From: an uncultured Lysobacterales bacterium
GTDB taxonomy: Bacteria; Pseudomonadota; Gammaproteobacteria; Xanthomonadales; SZUA-36
Length of the DNA: 37,927 bases
Direction: 5' to 3'
NCBI GenBank assembly: GCA_937927755.1
Contig: CALBDB010000109.1
Coordinates: forward strand, 1 to 37,927
This document shows positions 17,006 through 25,467 of this stretch, piece after piece. Positions within the stretch are counted from its first letter, which is position 1; each line of letters starts with the position of its first letter. The notes beneath the pieces were generated by a model that was not told where the DNA came from, ran no database searches, and saw only the letters and a program-made list of their open reading frames with translations. The position numbers and the translations under genes were made by a program.

Positions 17006-18805
17006 CTACAACACTGGTGTTATAAAACCCATGAACGAGCTGATCAGGATAACCTGCCAGCGTCGCTTCTGACTTATCACATCCGGAAAACTCCCGAGCG
17101 GCCGATAGTTCTCGTAAAACTCTTCTGTTCCGGGTGATTTTGGTGTCGCGCCGGGGATAAGTTCGTAGACCGTGGTCGAGCGATAGGGCCAGATATCAAA
17201 CATCGGCAATGTGCGTGAAACAGATTCGATTGCGCTATTCACCTCGCCCAGCACCGGCAACGCAGTGGGCTTCATGGCTGCCACCCAGCTGTTCCCCGGC
17301 TTGATGTCCTTGCGGATACTGCTTTCAAGTTCCTGCGCAAATTCGGAATCAAAAATAACGACGCCATTTTCGGTGTTATAACCCTCACCGCGCGGATCCA
17401 GGTTGTGCGAACCCACCATGGATACCCGGCCATCGATGACAAAGGACTTGGCATGCAGGCCGGTTCTCGGACCGGGCATTTCCAGTGCCGGATTTTTGCC
17501 TACAGCAGGAATCTCACCACTGTTGACGCCATTTTTCTTTTCATCGATCAACAAGGGCATGCGCGGGAAAAACTCCGCTGCGTCATTCGCATAGGGGCGA
17601 AACTCGTACACATCGAAACCGAGCGTATTAATGTAGTGTTTTTTGTGTTTGTGTGTGGCCGAGTAGGCCGAAAACGCATCGGTTGCTGCGAGGCTGTTTG
17701 TGGAAAATACGAGTTCAATTTCCGGGTGATCTTCGCGCAAATCCCTGAAAAGGTCGCGTGAACGCCTGGACAGTACCAGGTAAGGCGACTGGATGATGAC
17801 CGATTGTTCCGCTGCGGCCAGGGTTGCGTGCAGACCGGCGGTGCTATCGGTGTTTAACGAGTTACCGGTTTCGTCACCATGCGGAGGATCATAATAGTAT
17901 TCGACCGCATCAACCTGGTGAGCGGGCGCCACGAACAAATCGTACATCAGCCGGCGGTTTTCAATTTCCGCCAGCATGGGCCGCAAGCGTTCAGCCGCTT
18001 CAAAACCAGACAGGGACGTGTGGCCGTCGTTGACGATCAATGGCGCCACGTCACGCAAATGACCGATTTCGACGGTAAAGTCACTGTCCCAGAAGCTGTC
18101 AAAAGAGACACTCATCTCCGCGACCACCGGTCCGTAGACCAGCACCTCGCGGTCCTTGAAGTTGTAGCTGGTATCAAAATCAAAATACCGGTCTGCAATA
18201 TTGCGGCCACCGGTCAAGCCGACCACACCGTCAACCACCTGTAGCTTGTTGTGCATGCGTTGATTGGTTTTTGTGAAGCAACAGGTAACGCTGCCAAACA
18301 TGTTTGACTTGGTGGTTTTCGCCTTGTTGAACAAGGGGTTGTAAAGGCGTACTTCGAAATTATTGTGTTGTATTGCAAGACCGGCCAGGTAGTCCAGTTC
18401 GGAAACGGTGAACATTTGGTCGAACAGCACCCTTACGCGCACGCCCCTTTTGGCTGCCTGCAGCAGTTCGTGCATGACCAGGCCGCCGGTCTCATCCCTG
18501 CGGAACAGGAAGTTCTGAAACTCGATACTGTGCTGTGCCGCCCTGACCAGGTGCAGACGGGCCTTCAGGGAATCTTCACCGATATCCAGTATCGCCGCGT
18601 GGTGTTTGTCATTGTTGACATTGCTGTTTCCAAGCCGAAGCAGAGGCGAGCCGATAGCACAGGGCGGGCCAAGGGATGCATCGCATTTGATCTGAGTCGA
18701 TCTTTGCACAGCAAGTTTTTGATCGACAGCCTGCTTCAATTCTGGCTGAACCTGGGCGGCGCAACCAAATAGAAGCAACAGGAACAAGTAATAAAACGGT
18801 TTCAT
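17006..18805 (-). CDS. Phospholipase-D-superfamily lipoprotein (cardiolipin-synthase-like)
   Basis: A 599-residue protein with two HKD motifs: MHNKLQVVDG (His185, Lys187, Asp192) and LHAKSFVIDG (His451, Lys453, Asp458). It belongs to the YmdC/ClsC-like branch that makes cardiolipin or related phospholipids, or hydrolyses phosphodiesters. The N-terminus MKPFYYLFLLLLFGC is a lipoprotein signal with Cys15, so the enzyme should be lipid-anchored facing the periplasm. I start at ATG 18805; a longer frame from 18850 would put 15 polar residues before the signal. A Shine-Dalgarno is not evident. It is adjacent to pldA, suggesting shared envelope-lipid work. The specific reaction is uncertain. Confidence 0.88.
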   Translation of the reverse strand: MKPFYYLFLLLLFGCAAQVQPELKQAVDQKLAVQRSTQIKCDASLGPPCAIGSPLLRLGNSNVNNDKHHAAILDIGEDSLKARLHLVRAAQHSIEFQNFLFRRDETGGLVMHELLQAAKRGVRVRVLFDQMFTVSELDYLAGLAIQHNNFEVRLYNPLFNKAKTTKSNMFGSVTCCFTKTNQRMHNKLQVVDGVVGLTGGRNIADRYFDFDTSYNFKDREVLVYGPVVAEMSVSFDSFWDSDFTVEIGHLRDVAPLIVNDGHTSLSGFEAAERLRPMLAEIENRRLMYDLFVAPAHQVDAVEYYYDPPHGDETGNSLNTDSTAGLHATLAAAEQSVIIQSPYLVLSRRSRDLFRDLREDHPEIELVFSTNSLAATDAFSAYSATHKHKKHYINTLGFDVYEFRPYANDAAEFFPRMPLLIDEKKNGVNSGEIPAVGKNPALEMPGPRTGLHAKSFVIDGRVSMVGSHNLDPRGEGYNTENGVVIFDSEFAQELESSIRKDIKPGNSWVAAMKPTALPVLGEVNSAIESVSRTLPMFDIWPYRSTTVYELIPGATPKSPGTEEFYENYRPLGSFPDVISQKRRWQVILISSFMGFITPVL

Positions 18806-18893
18806 AAATACGCGGAAAACAGGCCCAGTTGGCAAAGCGGAATTGCGCAATTTTATCGCAATGGACTCTGGATTACCGACTTTTATATGCCTG

Positions 18894-19637
18894 TTAAGTC
18901 AGGTTGAAGCCCTGCAATGATATAGACTGCTGGCGAACCGCCACCATTGCGATGGCGCCCTCTGCCGGTTCAGCGGCGGCAAGCATCCAGGCGCTGTGGT
19001 CGTCGTCCTCCATATCCAGGACGGCCGGCGGATTAGCGGGGTTCACGTCTACCGTAAAACGGCACAGCTGGTTGGCAATACCCAGGCCGCTTGCCTTGAC
19101 GATTGCTTCCTTGCAGGCCCAGGTATGCATGAACGCGCTGTGCAGTTCTTCTTCACCGAGTGCGGACAAGGCAGCAGTTTCCGCTTCGCTGAAATAGCGC
19201 CGGGCCAGGGCCAGCGGCTTACCCGAACGACGTGTTGCAATTTCCAGGTCGACACCAATAGCTGCCCCGCTGCTGACCCCAATCAGGTAACAGTTCCTGC
19301 TGCGGGCCACGTTAAAATCCAGTTCTCCATGCGACAGTGAAGAATCCAGCTCCGGCCTGCCCTTGATCCTGCGGTTAATTTTTATGTCCTTTCCAGGTAT
19401 ACCCAGGTATGCGCCGAGCAGCAGACGAAGATAAAAGCGCCGGGTCGCCGTTTGCTGAAAAACTGTAAGTTCTCCCGGCCTGGCGTCATGCTCCTGGTGC
19501 AATGGGTTTGACAGTTGCTTGAAATCAAGATGCCACAGATGCACGGCATCGCCCTGCGGTTTATCCAGTTGCCGCAGGGGCAGCTGCCGGGGACTGAAAG
19601 AATCAGGCCCGATAATGCTGACCGTTTTGTATATCAC
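18894..19637 (-). CDS. 4'-phosphopantetheinyl transferase, Sfp type
   Basis: A 247-residue enzyme that transfers phosphopantetheine from CoA to a carrier-protein serine. The Mg-binding motif IGVDLE is at 127-132 and the WACKEAIVKASGLG motif at 173-186. Between them is the RRYFSEAETAAL segment. The upstream CoA-contact motif, usually FN(L/V)SHS, reads FNVARSRN here and so lacks its His. The fold otherwise looks complete. It is transcribed divergently from oleA. No polyketide or peptide synthetase appears in this window, so its carrier target lies elsewhere. Confidence 0.9.
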   Translation of the reverse strand: MIYKTVSIIGPDSFSPRQLPLRQLDKPQGDAVHLWHLDFKQLSNPLHQEHDARPGELTVFQQTATRRFYLRLLLGAYLGIPGKDIKINRRIKGRPELDSSLSHGELDFNVARSRNCYLIGVSSGAAIGVDLEIATRRSGKPLALARRYFSEAETAALSALGEEELHSAFMHTWACKEAIVKASGLGIANQLCRFTVDVNPANPPAVLDMEDDDHSAWMLAAAEPAEGAIAMVAVRQQSISLQGFNLT

Positions 19638-19759
19638 TCGATTCCGACCACCGCAGCCATTAAATGACTGCGCTGTCCTCTCCCTTAATTAATAATGGAA
19701 TCAGTCTAATACATAGTTGTCGCAACGGGTACCGTGTAGCCTCCAACTCCCGCTTAGGC

Positions 19760-19765
19760 TACAAT
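19760..19765 (+). promoter_or_regulatory. Candidate -10 element for the ole operon
   Basis: TACAAT, a five-of-six match to the sigma-70 -10 box, lies about 60 bases before oleA in the 188-base divergent region shared with the phosphopantetheinyl transferase gene. The hexamer at the usual -35 spacing (TAGCCT) is a poor match, so an activator or another sigma factor may be needed. The region just upstream (about 19680-19715) is AT-rich. Confidence 0.3.
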
Positions 19766-19825
19766 GTCGCCTTCCAAAATTTCACGCCTCATATCCACGG
19801 CGCCACTCATTGAACCTGGATACAC

Positions 19826-20842
19826 ATGCAATTTAAAAACGTTGTAATTCAATCTCTTGCTGCCGTAGATGCCCCAGTAGAAATGACCTCGGCAGAAATC
19901 GGGGACAGGCTGCAACCAACCATGGAACGCCTGGGTATCCATCCCGGACTGATGGAAGAAATCTCGGGAATCCTTGCGCGGCGCTTCTGGAATAACGGTA
20001 CACAGCCTTCTGATGCTGCCACGATGGCTGCGGAGGAGGCCATAGAACAAGCGGAAATTGACCGAAATAAAATCGGCGTTCTGATCAATACTTCGGTATG
20101 CCGTGATTACCTGGAACCATCCACCGCTTGTCTCGTGCACGGCAATCTCGGCCTGCATGAACGTTGTCTTAATTTTGACATTGGCAATGCTTGCCTGGCG
20201 TTCCTGAACGGCATGGATGTCGCCGCGCGGATGATCGAGCGTGGAGAGGTTGAATATGCGTTGATCGTTGATGGTGAATCCAGCGGCCCGATTACCGAAG
20301 CCACGATAGAGCGTCTGCTGGATCCGGAAGTGAAGGCGGAACAGTTCCGTGCGGAGTTCGCATCATTGACACTGGGTTCGGGTGCTGCGGCCATGGTTAT
20401 GTGCCGCCGAGAGTTATCGCCCGATGGTCATTCCTACCTCGGAAGCGTGACCCGTGCCGCTACACAGTTCAACAAGCTCTGTTACGGACAGATGGACCGC
20501 ATGGTCACCGACACCCGCGTACTGCTGACCGAAGGCCTCAAACTGGCCACCAAGACTTTTTCCGCCGCTGTTGAAAAGCTTGGCTGGGTCGTGGAGGAAC
20601 TGGACCAGTTCATCATTCACCAGGTCAGCAAGGCACACACGGATTCATTAATGAAACTGCTTGGTTTGGACCCGGAAAAAATTTACCGGATCTATCCTGA
20701 GCTGGGCAATATCGGACCGGCAGCGGTACCGATCGCGCTGGCAAAAGCCGTTGCAAACGGCAAGATCAAACGCGGCGACCGTGTAGCGCTACTCGGCATC
20801 GGTTCCGGCCTGAATTGTTCCATGGCAGAAATTGTCTGGTGA
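19826..20842 (+). CDS. oleA: OleA, acyl-CoA Claisen-condensing thiolase-fold enzyme
   Basis: A 338-residue thiolase-superfamily protein resembling ketoacyl-ACP synthase III. OleA condenses two long-chain acyl-CoAs head to head to a beta-keto acid, the first step of long-chain olefin synthesis. The active Cys123 lies in IGNACLAFLNG, His265 in IIHQVSKAH and Asn295 in ELGNIGPAA. Glu97 (YLEPSTAC) is 26 residues before the Cys, the same spacing as the Glu117/Cys143 pair of Xanthomonas OleA, where this Glu serves as base across the dimer. That favours OleA over FabH. OleB, C and D follow on the same strand. Confidence 0.95.
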   Translation: MQFKNVVIQSLAAVDAPVEMTSAEIGDRLQPTMERLGIHPGLMEEISGILARRFWNNGTQPSDAATMAAEEAIEQAEIDRNKIGVLINTSVCRDYLEPSTACLVHGNLGLHERCLNFDIGNACLAFLNGMDVAARMIERGEVEYALIVDGESSGPITEATIERLLDPEVKAEQFRAEFASLTLGSGAAAMVMCRRELSPDGHSYLGSVTRAATQFNKLCYGQMDRMVTDTRVLLTEGLKLATKTFSAAVEKLGWVVEELDQFIIHQVSKAHTDSLMKLLGLDPEKIYRIYPELGNIGPAAVPIALAKAVANGKIKRGDRVALLGIGSGLNCSMAEIVW

Positions 20843-20894
20843 CAATGACAGACACAGGACATTCAATAACAGGTCGTTGACCTGTTGAAACACG

Positions 20895-21797
20895 ATGTTC
20901 CAGGTTCCCAACAAGCTATACCCTTTCGAATCCCGCTGGCTGGATCTTGATGGTATTCAAATGCACTACCTGGACGAAGGTCCGCGTGATGCGCCCATCG
21001 TGTTGATGGTGCACGGCAATCCAACCTGGTCTTTTTATTATCGCAACCTGGTCCTGGCACTGCGTGACCGTTACCGCTGCATCGTACCCGACCACGTCGG
21101 TTGCGGCCTGTCGGACAAACCGCCCGATGCCAGGTATACGTATACCCTGGCACGGAGAATTTCCGACCTGGGCGCCCTGATGGACCATATCCAGCCGATG
21201 TCACCGGTCAACCTGATCGTGCATGACTGGGGTGGCATGATCGGCTTTGGCTGGGCGGCCGGACGCGCCGATCAGATTGCCAAAATGGTCATCGCCAATA
21301 CAGCAGCGTTTCCCCTGCCGGAGGAAAAGAAGCTACCCGCGGCCCTGTGGTTGGTTCGCAATACAAAACTCGGAGCTTTGCTGGTGCAGGGGCTGAATGC
21401 ATTTTCCGGCCTGGCCGCACGCGTGGCATTCAAAAAACCGGTCAGCGCGGAAATCCGCAAGGCCTATACCAGCCCGTACGATTCCTGGGACAACCGCGTT
21501 GCCACATTGCGTTTTGTACAGGACATCCCGCTCAAGCCGGGTGACCCCGGCTACGATATTGTCGAGGCCACCGGGTCAAGTCTGCATGAATTCAGCAGCA
21601 AACCCTGCCTGTTGGCGTGGGGTAAGAAGGATTTCGTTTTCGATCTGCACTTTCTGAACAAGTGGAAAAAGATATTCCCTCGGGCCAGCGTGCTCAGTTA
21701 CCCCGATTGCGGGCACTACATCTTTGAAGATGCCGGCCAGGCACTGACGCAGGCCGTCAGCGATTTTCTGGATAGAAATGAACACGGATCAGAATAG
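20895..21797 (+). CDS. oleB: OleB, beta-lactone decarboxylase (alpha/beta hydrolase)
   Basis: A 300-residue alpha/beta-hydrolase of the haloalkane-dehalogenase type. OleB decarboxylates the cis-beta-lactone made by OleC to the final cis-alkene. The oxyanion motif is VHGNPTW (39-45), the nucleophile Asp111 lies in VHDWGGM, a KKDFVFD segment (244-250) may supply the acid, and His274 lies in DCGHYIFE. The Asp nucleophile, not Ser, fits OleB. It starts 52 bases after oleA and overlaps oleC by 20 bases. OleB and OleC are fused in some actinobacteria but separate here. Confidence 0.93.
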   Translation: MFQVPNKLYPFESRWLDLDGIQMHYLDEGPRDAPIVLMVHGNPTWSFYYRNLVLALRDRYRCIVPDHVGCGLSDKPPDARYTYTLARRISDLGALMDHIQPMSPVNLIVHDWGGMIGFGWAAGRADQIAKMVIANTAAFPLPEEKKLPAALWLVRNTKLGALLVQGLNAFSGLAARVAFKKPVSAEIRKAYTSPYDSWDNRVATLRFVQDIPLKPGDPGYDIVEATGSSLHEFSSKPCLLAWGKKDFVFDLHFLNKWKKIFPRASVLSYPDCGHYIFEDAGQALTQAVSDFLDRNEHGSE

Positions 21798-23445
21798 GGC
21801 CGAAACCTGCAATATCGCCTCAGCGCTGGTCAGCCAGGCTCAAAGGCAGGGAGCCAACACCGCAATTTATTACCCGTTGGGGAAACACGGCAACCGCCTG
21901 CGCTACGCTTCGGCAAGCTACTCGATGCTGAATGAACTGTCCGATGATTATGCCCGCGGACTGATCGAATACGGTATCGGCCGCGGTGTCCGTACCGCCC
22001 TGATGCTGACACCCGGCCTCGACTTCTTCGCAATGTTTTTTGCGCTCTTCAAGGCGGGCGCCGTACCCGTCCTGATCGACCCCGGCATTGGTATCAAGCC
22101 GTTGAAGACCTGCCTGGCCGAGGCCCGCCCGGAGGCGTTTGTCGGTGTGACAAAAGCCCAGGTCGCCCGCAAGGTGCTGGGTTGGGTCCCGGGTGTAAAA
22201 CTGGTTACCTCGGGCCCAAAACTGGCCTGGGGCGGCCTGAACACAAAGCAGTTGCGGCAGTTGGGCCAAAGGTCTTCCGGGCCGGTACTTGCCGATACCC
22301 GGCCCGATGAAATGGCGGCCCTGTTATTCACCTCGGGCAGCACCGGCATTCCCAAGGGAGTGGTTTACCGGCACCGGCATTTCATCGCCCAGGTTGAAAT
22401 GCTCCAATCGACTTTTCATATCCAGGCGGGTGAGGTAGACCTGCCAACCTTCCCGCCCTTTGCACTGTTTGATCCGGCCATGGGCATGACCACGGTTGTA
22501 CCTTTCATGGACCCGACCCGGCCGGCAAAAGCCGATCCGGCTTTGCTGGTGCAAACCATCCGGAAGTTCGGCGTGACCAATATTTTTGGATCACCTGCAC
22601 TGCTGAATGTCCTCGGCCGTTATACCGAATCAGAAAACATCAACCTGGCATCGGTTCGAAGGGTTATTTCTGCCGGCGCCGCGATGCCCGTGGCCACTGT
22701 CCGCCGTCTTCAGAAAACCCTGCCAGCGGATGCCGAGGTATACACCCCGTATGGCGCAACCGAATGTCTGCCGGTTGCCAGTGTTTCGGGTACTGAACTC
22801 AATGATGAAGTTGAGCAACGAACGGCCGCAGGCGAAGGCACCTGCATCGGCAAGCCGGTCGCCCCCAACCGTATCCGCATCATTCCCGTGACCGACAACG
22901 CGCTTGAGTCTTTTGCGGATACGGTGGAACTGCCGGTTGGTATCACCGGCGAGATCGTGGTCAACGGACCTACATCCACCGACAGCTATTGGCAGCGCGA
23001 AGAGCAGACACGCCTGGCAAAGATAAACGACTCCGAAGGACAGACGTGGCACCGCATGGGTGACGCAGGTTATTTCGATACGCAGGGCAATTTATGGTAC
23101 TGCGGACGCAAATCCCAACGGGTGGTAAATGAACAGGGGACCATGTTTGCAGACCAGGTAGAAGCCATTTTTAACGTCCACCCGGAAGTGGCCCGCACGG
23201 CCCTGGTCGGTATCGGCGACGCCGACCTCCAGACACCGGTACTGTGTGTGGAACTACTGAAGAATCCCGGCAAACACCGGCGTGAGCGTATCCGTATAGA
23301 CCTGCTTCAACTGGGCGCCAACAACTTGGCCACGACTGGCATCAGCAAGATTCTGTTCCACAAGGCCTTCCCGGTTGATATACGCCACAACGCCAAGATC
23401 GGACGGGAAAAACTCGCGGTCTGGGCGGCGGAGAAACTTGCATGA
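21778..23445 (+). CDS. oleC: OleC, beta-lactone synthetase (AMP-forming)
   Basis: A 555-residue member of the ANL adenylation superfamily. OleC activates the beta-hydroxy acid from OleD with ATP and cyclises it to a beta-lactone. The P-loop LLFTSGSTGIPKG spans 182-194. The ATP-contact motif YTPYGATECLP and the MGDAGYFDTQGNLWYCGRKSQRV hinge region are present, with a C-terminal lid ending near LFHKAFPVDIRHNAKIGREKL. The gene order confirms the family. Its stop overlaps the oleD ATG (ATGA). Confidence 0.94.
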   Translation: MNTDQNRAETCNIASALVSQAQRQGANTAIYYPLGKHGNRLRYASASYSMLNELSDDYARGLIEYGIGRGVRTALMLTPGLDFFAMFFALFKAGAVPVLIDPGIGIKPLKTCLAEARPEAFVGVTKAQVARKVLGWVPGVKLVTSGPKLAWGGLNTKQLRQLGQRSSGPVLADTRPDEMAALLFTSGSTGIPKGVVYRHRHFIAQVEMLQSTFHIQAGEVDLPTFPPFALFDPAMGMTTVVPFMDPTRPAKADPALLVQTIRKFGVTNIFGSPALLNVLGRYTESENINLASVRRVISAGAAMPVATVRRLQKTLPADAEVYTPYGATECLPVASVSGTELNDEVEQRTAAGEGTCIGKPVAPNRIRIIPVTDNALESFADTVELPVGITGEIVVNGPTSTDSYWQREEQTRLAKINDSEGQTWHRMGDAGYFDTQGNLWYCGRKSQRVVNEQGTMFADQVEAIFNVHPEVARTALVGIGDADLQTPVLCVELLKNPGKHRRERIRIDLLQLGANNLATTGISKILFHKAFPVDIRHNAKIGREKLAVWAAEKLA

Positions 23446-24422
23446 AGATCCTGGTTACCGGCGGTGGTGGATTTCTTGGCAGCGCCATATGCCGGCAATT
23501 GCTTGAACGCGGTGACGAGGTCATCGCCTATCAGCGCAGCAACAGCGAGGAACTTGCTGACCTGGGCGCCAGGATCATCTGTGGGGACGTAACCGATGCA
23601 GGCCTGTTGAACTCATCACTTAAAGGTGTGGATGCGGTGGTTCATACAGCCGCCAAGGCAGGTCTTTCGATGAACTACGATGACTTTTACCGCCCCAACG
23701 TAAAAGGCACCGAGAATGTAATCAACGCTTGCCACCATAACGGCATCCGCAAGCTGGTGTTCACGAGCTCCCCCAGTATCACGCACACCGACGGCGACAT
23801 AGAAGGCGGTGATGAATCATTGCCATACGCCGAGCATTACAACTCGCCCTACCCCGCGACCAAAGCGCTGTCCGAGCAAATGGTCATGGCCGCCAACTGC
23901 GCTGAGTTGTTGACCGTCTCACTAAGGCCGCATCTGATCTGGGGTCCCGGCGACAATCACCTGCTACCGCACCTGCTGGTACGCGCAAAAGCAGGTAAGC
24001 TGAAACTGCCAGGGCCGGACAAGCTCATTGATACCGTCTTTATAGACAATGCTGCACGGGCACACCTGCTGGCTCTTGACCACCTGGAGACTGCACCGGA
24101 GATTGTTGGCGGCAAGACCTATTTCATATCCAACGATGAGCCCCTGACCCAAAAGCAGGTTATTGGCGGCTTGCTGAACGCCGCTGGTGTTGACGTGGAT
24201 ATCCAGCCGATTTCTCCAAAACTGGCGATGGTTGCAGGCACCGTGCTCGAAACGGCCTGGAAAATACTCCGCCTGAAATCAGACCCGCCACTGACCCGCT
24301 GGTCCGCCGAGCACCTGTCCACCGCTCACTGGTATGACATTTCCGCCGCAAAGCGGGATTTGGGTTACACGGCCGAGATCACAATCGCAGAGGGTTTAAA
24401 AAGACTGTCTGCTTCCCTGTAG
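23442..24422 (+). CDS. oleD: OleD, 2-alkyl-3-ketoalkanoate reductase
   Basis: A 326-residue extended short-chain dehydrogenase. OleD reduces the beta-keto acid from OleA to the beta-hydroxy acid used by OleC. The nucleotide-binding motif is VTGGGGFLGSAI (5-16), the active-site Ser-Ser-Pro is at 109-111 and Tyr137/Lys141 form YPATK. It completes oleABCD. The TAG stop (24420-24422) is part of a REP-like repeat beginning TAGGAGCG, so the 3' end may have been set by repeat insertion. Confidence 0.94.
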   Translation: MKILVTGGGGFLGSAICRQLLERGDEVIAYQRSNSEELADLGARIICGDVTDAGLLNSSLKGVDAVVHTAAKAGLSMNYDDFYRPNVKGTENVINACHHNGIRKLVFTSSPSITHTDGDIEGGDESLPYAEHYNSPYPATKALSEQMVMAANCAELLTVSLRPHLIWGPGDNHLLPHLLVRAKAGKLKLPGPDKLIDTVFIDNAARAHLLALDHLETAPEIVGGKTYFISNDEPLTQKQVIGGLLNAAGVDVDIQPISPKLAMVAGTVLETAWKILRLKSDPPLTRWSAEHLSTAHWYDISAAKRDLGYTAEITIAEGLKRLSASL

Positions 24423-24637
24423 GAGCGATCGGCGCAACCGGTCGCGATTACCACATTTTACGCACACCGCCAGCCGGGATACGTGGTACCTCCCCCTGAG
24501 ACCTTCGCGAACATGAAGTTCGCGGCAGAGCCCCCATGGATGGATTCACGGCGTGTCTCGGGGGGAGGTACCACGTGTCGCGGCGATCAGTTTGCACAGA
24601 ATCAAAAAATCGCGACCGGTTGCGCCGAACGCTTCTA
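24420..24637. repeat. Nested palindrome: inverted REP pair around a 22-bp inverted repeat
   Basis: The outer arms 24420-24449 and 24608-24637 are inverted copies of a 30-base REP-like unit, with 28 of 30 positions matching. The inner arms 24481-24502 and 24555-24576 are an inverted 22-mer with one mismatch (ACGTGGTACCTCCCCC type). Inside these is a further perfect 7-bp hairpin CGCGAAC / GTTCGCG (24506-24512 and 24518-24524). The whole lies between the convergent oleD and kinase-like genes. It may act as a bidirectional terminator or be a REPIN- or MITE-like mobile element. No transposase is encoded within it. Confidence 0.85.
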
Positions 24638-24664
24638 CGGTTTCTTTTTCAATCAACCAAATTC

Positions 24665-25339
24665 TTAGTGCATTGGGCGGCCGCGCAGTCTCCTGACCAT
24701 GTACTCGAGCTTTGAATACCTCAGCAATTCCCGGTCTTCTTCCGAGGCATCCCGGTAACGGCCGTGGTACTTGTGTTTGACCCAGGCATTGATATCCAGC
24801 CGTTTACCGTATTCAAACATGCGGTTATTGATGGGGTGAAAACCATCTTTGTGTATGAACGTGGTGCCAAAGTCGATGATGTAGGGCTTCTGATCACTGC
24901 CGACGATCATATTGGATTTGGATTTCAGGTCACCGTGGCTGACTCCGCGGGCGTGAAATGCGCGGATGACATCCAGCAAGCCGGCAAACCAGCTATCACG
25001 GTCCTGCCAGCTTGCTTCGCGGTAGGGTGTGCCGTCGATAAACTCCATCAACAGGTAGCGGCCTGCCAGCAGGCCGTAGCAGGCTGGTACACCGTTGACA
25101 CCCTGTAAGCGCTGATAAGCTGAAAACTCGCGTTCAAGTGTCGCCTGCCGCGCCTTGCGCACTGGGCCCCGCCCCATCGCCGACTTGATGACCAGCTTCG
25201 GACCTTCGCCTTCGAACAACAGCACGATTCCCTGGTTTGAAGTGGCCAGGATATTGCTGCCGGATTCAAGGCTGGCTTCAATCCACTGCTGCAAGTCGCC
25301 GGGAATGGCAGGAGCCGCGCTTTGTGTGCCTTCGTTCAT
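24665..25339 (-). CDS. Small protein-kinase-fold protein (Kdo/RIO-kinase-like)
   Basis: About 224 residues with a minimal eukaryotic-like kinase core. Numbered from the longer start at 25360, the likely motifs are Lys59 (KLVIKS), Glu77 (LEREFSAY), the catalytic loop SHGDLKSKSN (141-150) with Asp144 and Asn150, and DFG (163-165) in IIDFGT. The HGD variant of HRD and the small size recall lipopolysaccharide (Kdo/WaaP-type) and RIO-like kinases. I start at ATG 25339 (MNEGTQ); ATG 25360 adds seven residues. The substrate is unknown. It converges on the ole operon across the nested palindrome. Confidence 0.75.
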   Translation of the reverse strand: MNEGTQSAAPAIPGDLQQWIEASLESGSNILATSNQGIVLLFEGEGPKLVIKSAMGRGPVRKARQATLEREFSAYQRLQGVNGVPACYGLLAGRYLLMEFIDGTPYREASWQDRDSWFAGLLDVIRAFHARGVSHGDLKSKSNMIVGSDQKPYIIDFGTTFIHKDGFHPINNRMFEYGKRLDINAWVKHKYHGRYRDASEEDRELLRYSKLEYMVRRLRGRPMH

Positions 25340-25467
25340 TGCTGTGGATGATACCGGCAAGCGACCGATGATTCACCACTGGTAAATGATCTGTCAAATT
25401 TGAGCGTAGGTAATTTGGCCGCCGTTTGCTACCATGCTGACCTTTACGCCCCATCCAAGGAGTTTCA

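Noticed and set aside
19754-20158. 134-codon minus-strand frame across the oleA 5' end
   Set aside because: It is antisense to oleA, which has full catalytic residues and explains the codon pattern.
19826-20842. FabH (ketoacyl-ACP synthase III)
   Set aside because: The Glu 26 residues before the active Cys and the oleBCD neighbours favour OleA.
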